Counted from the stretch's first letter, positions 1 to 5,439 are shown. The stretch: DNA of 5,952 nt from Thermoplasmata archaeon (GCA_019594305.1 JAFDTZ010000123.1:1-5952); one strand, 5' to 3'. Numbers and translations: made by a program. The notes: generated from the letters alone by a model not told the origin.

Positions 1-478
1 GATTGGCAAAGGGTTCGTCGATGATTATCAATTCCGGATCGCCTATGAAGGCCTGTGCAAGTGATACCCTTTTTTTAAAACCCCCAGAGAGGGATTTGAA
101 TTTCTTATCCAGTACTTCTTCAAGGCCGAATGTTTCCACGGCATCTAAATGAGTTTCCGCGCACTTCTCAATGCATATGCCTTCAAGAAAATCACCCACC
201 CTTATGTTGGAGGGCAGATGTGGTATCTGCAATGCGAAGGATACACGGTCCTTGATCTTACGGTAATCATAGTGCGGATTGTGGCCGAAGACCCTTACTT
301 CACCGTCGTCGGGTAAAAGTAGGCCACACGCTATCCTCAAAAAGGTGGTCTTCCCACTACCGTTGGGACCCAGCAGCATGCTCAGACCTTTCGGTATCTC
401 GATAGATACATCGTCCAATGCCAGGGTCTTACCGAACCTTTTAGTTATGTTTTCTGCGGTAAGTATCGACTCCAACAT
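1..478 (-). CDS. ABC transporter ATP-binding protein (partial, C-terminus off the left edge)
   Basis: This is the cytoplasmic nucleotide-binding subunit of an ABC transporter, cut by the window edge after about 159 residues (a full subunit of this class is usually 220-310). It starts MLESILTAENITKRFGKTLA. Visible motifs in order are Walker A GPNGSGKT (37-44), Q-loop glutamine Q84, signature LSGGFKKR (130-137) and Walker B LIIIDEP (150-156), so all catalytic motifs up to the Walker B glutamate are intact. The ATG at 478 is preceded by GGAGTGAT two bases upstream, a strong archaeal Shine-Dalgarno match. The start lies inside the end of the preceding gene (38-base overlap), which suggests translational coupling. 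It is the last visible gene of the operon and most likely powers the six-helix permease encoded two genes upstream. The substrate is not readable from this subunit: export, self-immunity or envelope remodelling are all possible. Confidence 0.95.
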   Translation of the reverse strand, partial: MLESILTAENITKRFGKTLALDDVSIEIPKGLSMLLGPNGSGKTTFLRIACGLLLPDDGEVRVFGHNPHYDYRKIKDRVSFALQIPHLPSNIRVGDFLEGICIEKCAETHLDAVETFGLEEVLDKKFKSLSGGFKKRVSLAQAFIGDPELIIIDEPFAN

Positions 479-995
479 AGATCACTCCTATGATAGTTAT
501 CGCCCATAATACAACCAATAACGGGCTATCTTCTTTTTCTTTATGGAAAGTTACCACAAATCGCTCCCCTTTGTGCTCCTGGAATGTTATGGGGTTTACA
601 ATGATCATACCTATCCGAACAGTGTTTGTGGTTATATCCATCTCGAAGCTGAACGATTCGTTGAATCTTTTTACAGTTGTATTATCTCCGTCTATCAGAT
701 ACAGTGTTATATTCGTCCCAACAGGTTCAACGTTCACCCGGTACCTTCCGGGTTCCAGACCGTACATTACTGATGTGCGGTAGTATCCTTGGGACACATT
801 TTCGATCATCGTGTGACCACTGATGTAGGGTCCCCGGTCTTCCCATCGTAACCTGGTTTCGTCTCCGAACCTTTTGTTGAATATGTCGATCTGCCCTGCT
901 TCCTGCATGGTGAGCAGTGCGGACGATATTATTAGAGAAGTTACCACGGCTATGAGTATTGTATTTTTAATAGAAATCACCCCTTTTGAATACAA
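441..995 (-). CDS. Hypothetical membrane protein with helices at both ends and an external domain
   Basis: I do not recognise a family. The 184-residue reading has an N-terminal hydrophobic helix (about 13-29), a roughly 125-residue polar middle that looks beta-rich (for example GRYRVNVEPVGTNITLYLI), and a C-terminal helix (about 158-176) followed by a basic tail YRRKHN. The basic tail argues for a cytoplasmic C-terminus and an extracytoplasmic middle. There are no cysteines. It lies between the permease and ATPase genes of one operon and overlaps both, so it is probably an accessory subunit of that transporter. The longest reading uses TTG at 995, which lacks a ribosome site. GTG at 980 is possible. 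A strong GGGGTGAT site at 980-973 instead points four bases further to an ATT codon at 971, which overlaps the upstream TAA stop. The true start is therefore uncertain, while the gene itself is well supported. Confidence 0.8.
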   Translation of the reverse strand: MYSKGVISIKNTILIAVVTSLIISSALLTMQEAGQIDIFNKRFGDETRLRWEDRGPYISGHTMIENVSQGYYRTSVMYGLEPGRYRVNVEPVGTNITLYLIDGDNTTVKRFNESFSFEMDITTNTVRIGMIIVNPITFQEHKGERFVVTFHKEKEDSPLLVVLWAITIIGVIYVGVDTYRRKHN

Positions 996-1821
996 AGTAG
1001 GATAGGCTAAGCGTTGCTATGATGAGTACAATACCGTAGTAGGTTTCATCGTTCACGGGGAAGTTGTAATAATGATTGTATATGAAGCCGCGGGCGGGGT
1101 ACAATAAATTGTAATGTTCCGGAAACAGGTTCAATCCACCGATAAATAACAATGAGCCGATTATGGGTACGAACGAGTTCCGTGCAAGCAGTGAAATGAG
1201 GGTGCCCACCGTGTATCCGCCCATGGTGGTGGTGAATATAGTTAAAAAGGATAAGGCAAAGACCGTGGCGAATCCCTCCCCAGGAAATGGGTTCAGTGTT
1301 TCCAAAGATATCAACACCGAGGTCAGGAAGGATATGAAAAGTATGAATGATAAAGGTAATGTGAAAATTTCTATGAAGGCACTCGTCCTGGACGGTTTCA
1401 GAAGTATTGGATAGACGATAGACCCATCTTCCGCCATGGTCCCCCATGATACGGATGCAAGGACCGAACCTACCAGGAATGAAATACTCGCAAGGAAGAA
1501 CATCCCTCGAAAGAAAGACCTTTCGAACGTGTAATCGTGGAAATCGGACAATCTTTCCTGCCCGTCCTCCGGATTCACCCTTTCGAGGACCCAATCCTCC
1601 ATTATCTCACCTTCGATATGATGAAAACTTCCGTGATATCCCTCCAGGTCGTGGGATTCCATATCCGACACACCGATGTCGTCCAAACCCCCGTAAAACG
1701 CAGTTCCGTACACAAAATAGAGCAGGATCGGCGTGATGAACAACAACGCCAGCACATATCCGTTGGAGGAAAAAAACCTGTATATCAAGCCACCTTTTTT
1801 AAACAAGTCCTTATCAACCAC
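967..1821 (-). CDS. ABC-2-type transporter permease, six transmembrane helices
   Basis: This 284-residue integral membrane protein has six hydrophobic segments, at about residues 22-44, 104-126, 148-170, 181-208, 218-234 and 261-278. Number and spacing fit the membrane subunit of an ABC-2 exporter, and the MAEDGSIVYPILLKPSRT stretch (129-146) between helices 2 and 3 sits where the family has its cytoplasmic coupling region. A polar, acidic, histidine-bearing loop of about 58 residues (45-102) between helices 1 and 2 should face outward. The start is GTG at 1821 and overlaps the preceding gene's stop by 8 bases; no clear ribosome site is seen, so coupling is likely. Its partner is the ATPase gene two genes downstream. 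The substrate is unknown; the adjacent secreted polypeptide is the obvious candidate. Family membership is inferred from topology and context only. Confidence 0.85.
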   Translation of the reverse strand: MVDKDLFKKGGLIYRFFSSNGYVLALLFITPILLYFVYGTAFYGGLDDIGVSDMESHDLEGYHGSFHHIEGEIMEDWVLERVNPEDGQERLSDFHDYTFERSFFRGMFFLASISFLVGSVLASVSWGTMAEDGSIVYPILLKPSRTSAFIEIFTLPLSFILFISFLTSVLISLETLNPFPGEGFATVFALSFLTIFTTTMGGYTVGTLISLLARNSFVPIIGSLLFIGGLNLFPEHYNLLYPARGFIYNHYYNFPVNDETYYGIVLIIATLSLSYFVFKRGDFY

Positions 1822-2746
1822 CTTTCTTTTTGTACGCCACGTACCCGGCGCCAGCCGATAGTGCGATCAATATGCCCAACAACGCGACTGATACAACTGT
1901 TGAATTATCATTACCCGGTTCTTCCATTTGTATCGAGTTTAAGAACTCGATGGTTTCACGTTGATCCCACGAATAGCTTGCCCAAACCTCAACAAGTGCC
2001 CTGCCTTCCAGATTATCTTCTCGGAAAAAAAACTCGGCAGGGAAGCGGGCTTCGGAGTGGATGATGTATACATCGCCCTCGTGTTGTTTCATTGTAACAT
2101 CTAAATGATAACCGATCTCGAACGTTTGATTCATCAATAATTTGTGTTCGTATAGCTTATTTTCTCGAACAGATTGAAGGACGTATACCGAACCAAACCG
2201 AACTTGCATTTGACTCATATTTTCACGGTCAAAGTAGATTGAATTATAGTTATTTACAAAACAGACGGGTTCGGTTTCTCCGCCAAGGATGTAGTGGTAG
2301 GTTTTTTCATACATGTCCTCATGGGAGAATACATAAAACGGAAAGAACCCGAGTCTTTCACCCTGATACGGATGACCCTCTGATATCAAAATGGCATCGT
2401 TGTTTTCTTTTCTTATCTTGAACAGAAGTTCATAGTAATCAAGTTCAAGTTCACTAAACTCATTGACATCTATTTTCATTTTCACATACGCCCATTTTTC
2501 ACTATCTTCCTCGACACTGATAGTGATAGTATGCCCCCCTTCCAAACCTGTTTTTAAATCATAATCTATATCATCGTTATCGTGGTTATAGTATACTCCT
2601 ATAGTTGAGTCTTGATATATCCACTCATCTTTTTGTACACTCTCGTATGCACACGTATTCGAATTAATAAGGGCAAAGGATACGGATATGAGGATAATAA
2701 TTAAGAAATAAAAAGTAAAAGGGTTTTTGTAGTCTTTTCCGTTCAT
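1814..2746 (-). CDS. Hypothetical surface protein, signal peptide plus C-terminal membrane anchor
   Basis: I do not recognise this 310-residue protein. Residues about 10-29 form a hydrophobic signal or anchor segment (FTFYFLIIILISVSFALINS), residues about 33-280 a polar, acidic, aromatic-rich external domain with alternating patterns typical of beta strands, and residues about 283-304 a C-terminal helix followed by the basic end YKKKGG. The predicted topology is a large domain outside the cell held by the C-terminal helix. Two cysteines are visible, one right after the signal segment (C33, in NTCAY, not a good lipobox) and one in PVCFVNN. ATG at 2746 has GGGAG eight bases upstream. The gene follows the secreted-polypeptide gene by 28 bases and overlaps the permease gene by 8, so it belongs to the same operon. 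It could bind the secreted product (immunity, chaperone or receptor), but nothing in the sequence proves it. Confidence 0.85.
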   Translation of the reverse strand: MNGKDYKNPFTFYFLIIILISVSFALINSNTCAYESVQKDEWIYQDSTIGVYYNHDNDDIDYDLKTGLEGGHTITISVEEDSEKWAYVKMKIDVNEFSELELDYYELLFKIRKENNDAILISEGHPYQGERLGFFPFYVFSHEDMYEKTYHYILGGETEPVCFVNNYNSIYFDRENMSQMQVRFGSVYVLQSVRENKLYEHKLLMNQTFEIGYHLDVTMKQHEGDVYIIHSEARFPAEFFFREDNLEGRALVEVWASYSWDQRETIEFLNSIQMEEPGNDNSTVVSVALLGILIALSAGAGYVAYKKKGG

Positions 2747-2774
2747 TTTATTCGCTCCCTTGATTCATCCATAC

Positions 2775-3299
2775 TCAGTAGGAGACGAAGTGTATTGTTT
2801 GAAGACGTCCGGGATGGTCATCAGTGTATTCACCCCACCACCATGGTGTTGTCCGTTGATGCCTAACCTGGTATAAGTATTCAAGATAATGGATACGTCC
2901 GGTCATCCAATATACTACTCGATGACGGAAATCAAATTGCCTGACTCTCCAAGTATAACGAACACCGCTCCAGGTTCGATGATCTCTGGTAATCATTCTA
3001 CTATCGGACGAGGCCCAAGCTAATTGTCCTGTTCCATGGTCTAATTCAGCTCTTGTCGCCATTGCAATATGTGCCCCATGATTTTCATTCCATGAGCGCC
3101 AATAGGACACACCCACTCCTTTAGCGCCGACATCAAATCCATAAGACCCGTGCTGGCTAACATTCCACGCCCTGTCACTAGAGTGTATAATGTCGTCCCC
3201 TGCTGCAGTTCCAGTCATCAGAAACACACTGAGTATACCGAACAGTGCGAGTCCGAACATCGTTCCAAACCCAATCTTTTTTATTTTTTGGCTTTTCAT
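2775..3299 (-). CDS. Secreted Trp/His/Arg-rich polypeptide, possible lactococcin-972-like archaeocin precursor
   Basis: This 174-residue protein is first in the operon. It has a Sec-type signal peptide: a basic start KSQKIKK, a hydrophobic core at about 9-28 and a likely cleavage near TGTAAG (29-34). The predicted mature chain of about 140 residues has no cysteine and one lysine, but 10 Trp, 11 His and 15 Arg. Residues 45-118 show a Trp, then GSYG (51-54), VSYWRSW (64-70), H-G-A-H-I-A (74-79), GQLAWASS (91-98) and YTW (115-117). This spacing resembles the lactococcin 972 family (small Sec-secreted bacteriocins with a beta-sandwich fold). The C-terminal half alternates basic and aromatic residues as beta strands would and contains PWWWG (152-156). 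Known family members are shorter (about 90-130 residues), so the C-terminal extension is unusual. ATG at 3299 has GGTGA seven bases upstream and TATA boxes further up. The coding call is firm; the bacteriocin reading is inference. Confidence 0.82.
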   Translation of the reverse strand: MKSQKIKKIGFGTMFGLALFGILSVFLMTGTAAGDDIIHSSDRAWNVSQHGSYGFDVGAKGVGVSYWRSWNENHGAHIAMATRAELDHGTGQLAWASSDSRMITRDHRTWSGVRYTWRVRQFDFRHRVVYWMTGRIHYLEYLYQVRHQRTTPWWWGEYTDDHPGRLQTIHFVSY

Positions 3300-3322
3300 G
3301 TGTTTTTCACCGTCACATGCTA

Positions 3323-3342
3323 ATTATATAAGCTATATAAAT
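3323..3342 (-). promoter_or_regulatory. Two adjacent TATA-like boxes driving the five-gene operon
   Basis: Read on the minus strand, TTTATATAG (3342-3334) is followed two bases later by TTATATAAT (3331-3323). The first has purines just upstream, as a BRE should, and would place a transcript start near 3312, giving a leader of about 13 bases that keeps the GGTGA ribosome site (3311-3307). The second would start transcription near 3300, giving an essentially leaderless mRNA for the ATG at 3299. Which one is used cannot be told from sequence. No other promoter is evident within the operon. Confidence 0.6.
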
Positions 3343-3414
3343 CTTACGTAGATACTAACCACCTGTAATACATTATGCCTCTGTCTGATCTCAAACGACC
3401 CGTGTATCAAAAGA

Positions 3415-3423
3415 TTTATATTT
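3415..3423 (+). promoter_or_regulatory. TATA box of the small membrane protein gene
   Basis: AAAAGA-TTTATATTT is a good archaeal BRE/TATA sequence. Its centre lies about 25 bases before the ATG at 3444, so transcription should begin at or within a couple of bases of that start codon. This makes the mRNA leaderless and decides the start of the gene. Confidence 0.7.
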
Positions 3424-3443
3424 CCCTAGATAATTTACTATCT

Positions 3444-3659
3444 ATGGAGACCAAAACCGTGGTGATCCTGCTCGGAGTGGTTTTCTTGATAGCCGGCATA
3501 GCCCTGATGATGGTGACCGAACCTGCGGGAACGGAAGGTTCCCAGACAAGCTGGGGCGTAGCGGACGTTAGCGAAGACGTAAGACCGTACTTCTGGTACG
3601 GTGCGATAGTGTTGCTGCTGGGTATCGTACTTCTGGTGATCGCTTTAGTTAAGATTTGA
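3444..3659 (+). CDS. Small two-helix membrane protein, leaderless
   Basis: This 71-residue protein starts METKTVVILLGVVFL. Helix 1 covers about residues 5-23, a short polar loop rich in Gly, Ser, Glu and Asp covers about 24-47 (probably outside the cell), and helix 2 covers about 50-69, ending in VIALVKI. No family is recognised. An in-frame ATG at 3375 would add 23 residues (PLSDLKRPVYQK...), but the TATA box at 3415-3423 lies inside that extension and its expected transcript start coincides with the ATG at 3444, so the shorter form is chosen. There is no Shine-Dalgarno sequence, as expected of a leaderless gene. It diverges from the secreted-polypeptide operon across a shared 144-base promoter region and converges on the helicase gene with 11 bases between stops. 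A link to the operon is possible but unsupported. Confidence 0.75.
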   Translation: METKTVVILLGVVFLIAGIALMMVTEPAGTEGSQTSWGVADVSEDVRPYFWYGAIVLLLGIVLLVIALVKI

Positions 3660-3670
3660 AGTTGTTTACT

Positions 3671-5047
3671 CTACGAGCTATGGCGCAGCTTTTGCTTCAC
3701 CAGTTTGATGTTCTTCAGGAATCTTACCCTATGTACTTTATCCGCCTTTGAGCTTACAACCGACACTGTTCCTTTACGCCCCTCTATCTTCACTTCGCCT
3801 ACCTCATGTTCCCTGAAACCGTTCTTGTTCATACCCTTGACTATGTCCCACATGGTCATCTCCTTATCTGTTTCGAAAGAGAATGTGACCATCCCGAAGA
3901 TATCGCTGTGCTCGCTGTAATCCACACGTCTTTTCAAACGGCCTTTGCCCTTTACTTCCATACCCTCCACTTCTCGTTCGATGTACTCCTCGATCCTATC
4001 CAGGAATTCAATTTCGTCCTTGCTCACGAAGGTTATGGCCTTGCCGGCTTTATCCAATCTGCCCGTCCTGCCGATCCTGTGGACGTAGTCCTTCTCGTAT
4101 TTGGGTATATCGTAATTCACCACGTGGGTTATGTTGTCCACGTCGATCCCCCTGGCGGATACGTCTGTGGATATCAGGATATCGATACCGCCGCTCTTGA
4201 ACCGGTCTATGGTCTTGGTTCTGCTGGATTGGTTCATATCACCGTGCATAGGGTAAGCTTTGTAACCTAGATTATTCAACCTGTCCGCTAACCACTGGAC
4301 ACCTCTTTTAGTGTTCAAGAAGATCAGGTACTTGCCGGGTTCGTTATCCAATAGAGCGGAAAGGTTTGATAGTTTATTCTTCCTACCTACTTTTACAAAA
4401 TTTTGGGATACGCCTTTGGCGGATATTTCGTCTTTGGATAGTTTAAGTACTAAGGGATCGTCCATATAATTCTTAGCTAGCCTCACTATCTCGTAGGGCA
4501 TGGTAGCCGAGAAGAGCATGATCTGCTTTTTCGAGGGCGTTCTCCTCATTATCCACTTTATATCCGGTAAGAATCCCATATCCATCATCCTGTCGCCTTC
4601 GTCCAGGATGAAGAAGTTTATTTGACCCAGGTCTAGGTGTCCCCTTCTCATCAGGTCCATTATCCTCCCGGGTGTTCCCACAACCATGGAAACCTTGGGT
4701 AGTTGTTCTATCTGCCTGCCTATACTGGCACCGCCGTATACAGCTAGTGTTTTTATAACGTACTTCCTGCCTATGTCCCTTGCCTCTTGCTCTACCTGTT
4801 GTGCTAGTTCTCTAGTGGGTGTTAGGATGATAGCCTGTATCTGTTTCTTATCGCTTATCTTTTGGAATACGGGTATCAAAAAGGCATGTGTTTTACCCGA
4901 GCCTGTTCTTGCCTGGACTACCATATCTTTGCCTTCTATTGCAGGAGGTATGGCACTTTGTTGGACATCGGTCGGTTTTTCAAAACCCTTTTCTTTTAAG
5001 GCAGAAAGTGTTTTTTCATTTATCTTCAATTCGCTAAAATCTTTCAT
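3671..5047 (-). CDS. DEAD-box ATP-dependent RNA helicase with DEGD motif and C-terminal extension
   Basis: This 458-residue cytoplasmic RNA helicase unwinds or remodels RNA duplexes using ATP. Motifs in order: Q-motif (F4; GFEKPTDVQ 21-29, with Q29 usually Q in family), motif I ARTGSGKT (46-53), PTRELA (77-82), GG (105-106), TPGR (125-128), motif II DEGD (149-152) in place of DEAD, motif III SAT (180-182), motif IV YLIFLNTKRG (240-249), motif V TDVSARGID (294-302) and motif VI HRIGRTGR (323-330). All catalytic residues are present. After a basic linker (366-374, KGKGRLKRR) comes an extra domain of about 75 residues (382-458) whose pattern (GEVKIEGRKGTVSVVSSKADKV) resembles the RRM-like RNA-binding domain at the end of DbpA/CsdA helicases; this is a tentative match. 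ATG at 5047 has GTGAT three bases upstream and a TATA box at 5118-5125. Likely roles are ribosome assembly or RNA turnover. Confidence 0.97.
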   Translation of the reverse strand: MKDFSELKINEKTLSALKEKGFEKPTDVQQSAIPPAIEGKDMVVQARTGSGKTHAFLIPVFQKISDKKQIQAIILTPTRELAQQVEQEARDIGRKYVIKTLAVYGGASIGRQIEQLPKVSMVVGTPGRIMDLMRRGHLDLGQINFFILDEGDRMMDMGFLPDIKWIMRRTPSKKQIMLFSATMPYEIVRLAKNYMDDPLVLKLSKDEISAKGVSQNFVKVGRKNKLSNLSALLDNEPGKYLIFLNTKRGVQWLADRLNNLGYKAYPMHGDMNQSSRTKTIDRFKSGGIDILISTDVSARGIDVDNITHVVNYDIPKYEKDYVHRIGRTGRLDKAGKAITFVSKDEIEFLDRIEEYIEREVEGMEVKGKGRLKRRVDYSEHSDIFGMVTFSFETDKEMTMWDIVKGMNKNGFREHEVGEVKIEGRKGTVSVVSSKADKVHRVRFLKNIKLVKQKLRHSS

Positions 5048-5117
5048 TTAATCACGCATGTTTCATTTAACCGTTAATCAGTTAGAATTATTCTTTTTCA
5101 ACTCCAAGTATGGTTTT

Positions 5118-5125
5118 ATTATAAA
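5118..5125 (-). promoter_or_regulatory. TATA box of the helicase gene
   Basis: On the minus strand the sequence reads AAAGG-TTTATAAT-AAAACC, a good TATA box with a purine-rich BRE. The expected transcript start is near 5095, leaving a leader of about 45-50 bases that ends in GCGTGAT-TAA before the ATG at 5047. Confidence 0.6.
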
Positions 5126-5164
5126 CCTTTCCCCTCTTTTTTCATGTTTTTCCTGTCAAAAGGA

Positions 5165-5172
5165 TTATATAT
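5165..5172 (+). promoter_or_regulatory. TATA box of the tRNA-Val gene
   Basis: AAAGGA-TTATATAT lies about 44 bases before the first base of the tRNA. This gives an expected start near 5194 and a short 5' leader for RNase P to remove. It is divergent from the helicase promoter, with the two boxes about 40 bases apart. Confidence 0.55.
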
Positions 5173-5212
5173 TCTTGTGGTTTTCGGATGGGGTATTGCG
5201 CAAATTCGTACC

Positions 5213-5306
5213 GGGCCGGTGGTCTAGTTCGGTTATGACGTCGCCCTTACAACTGCTTTTGCAGTAAGTCAGGCGAAGATCAGCGGTTCAAATCCGCTTC
5301 GGCCCA
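5213..5306 (+). tRNA. tRNA-Val (anticodon UAC) with a 19-base intron
   Basis: The acceptor stem GGGCCGG pairs with TCGGCCC (one G-U) and the discriminator is A at 5306; no CCA is encoded. The D arm spans 5222-5239 and the T arm is AGCGG-TTCAAAT-CCGCT. The anticodon stem TCGCC/GGCGA (5241-5245, 5272-5276) encloses 26 bases rather than 7. Removing 19 bases (5252-5270) after position 37 leaves the loop CTTACAA with anticodon UAC (5248-5250), reading GUA and probably other Val codons. The precursor folds as a canonical bulge-helix-bulge: helix CTTA/TAAG, 3-base bulges CAA and TCA, outer helix CTGC/GCAG closed by TTTT, with cuts after the second base of each bulge. Mature length is 75. Confidence 0.95.
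5252..5270 (+). other. tRNA-Val intron (bulge-helix-bulge)
   Basis: This is the 19-base intron between tRNA positions 37 and 38, the standard archaeal site, excised by the tRNA splicing endonuclease. It forms a small hairpin CTGC-TTTT-GCAG, and its 3' part (TAAG) pairs with the 5' part of the anticodon loop (CTTA) to make the 4-base-pair central helix between two 3-base bulges. Confidence 0.9.
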
Positions 5307-5317
5307 TTCCATCAATC

Positions 5318-5327
5318 TTAAATATAA
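5318..5327 (+). promoter_or_regulatory. TATA box of the CAT-anticodon tRNA gene
   Basis: TTAAATATAA is centred about 32 bases before the tRNA start at 5355, so it can drive this gene separately with a leader of only a few bases. No oligo-T run separates it from tRNA-Val, so read-through is also possible. Confidence 0.5.
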
Positions 5328-5354
5328 CGACACATGATACCGTGGTTGCATAGA

Positions 5355-5428
5355 GGGCCCGTAGCTTAGTCTGGTGGAGCGTCTGGCTCATAACCAGATG
5401 GTCGCCGGTTCAAATCCGGTCGGGCCCA
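5355..5428 (+). tRNA. tRNA with CAU anticodon: elongator Met, or Ile2
   Basis: This 74-base cloverleaf has acceptor GGGCCCG/CGGGCCC, discriminator A, D arm GCTTAGTCTGGTGGAGC, anticodon stem TCTGG/CCAGA, loop CTCATAA (anticodon 5389-5391) and T arm GCCGG-TTCAAAT-CCGGT. No intron and no encoded CCA. It is not an initiator: the archaeal initiator has A1-U72 and three G-C pairs at the bottom of the anticodon stem, and neither is present. CAU is used both by elongator tRNA-Met and by tRNA-Ile2, whose C34 is modified to agmatidine to read AUA. The bases alone do not settle which, so Met is a default label. Confidence 0.93.
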
Positions 5429-5439
5429 TTTCCACAACA

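Noticed and set aside
1046..1594. 182-residue reading frame on the minus strand inside the permease gene
   Set aside because: It is an out-of-frame shadow: the permease frame has six clean membrane helices and overlapping operon neighbours, while this frame has no coherent domain or ribosome site.
1537..2064. 175-residue plus-strand frame across the permease and surface-protein genes
   Set aside because: It runs antisense across two well-supported overlapping genes and shows low-complexity basic composition with no recognisable domain.
3375..3443. Longer N-terminus for the small membrane protein, from ATG at 3375
   Set aside because: The TATA box at 3415-3423 falls inside the extension and its expected transcript start coincides with ATG 3444; the extension is polar and precedes a clean membrane helix.
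3806..4270. 154-residue plus-strand frame antisense to the helicase
   Set aside because: The helicase frame carries every family motif; the antisense frame is a by-product of its codon usage.
5213..5306. Split or damaged tRNA because of the oversized anticodon loop
   Set aside because: The extra 19 bases fold as an exact bulge-helix-bulge and their removal gives a normal 7-base loop.
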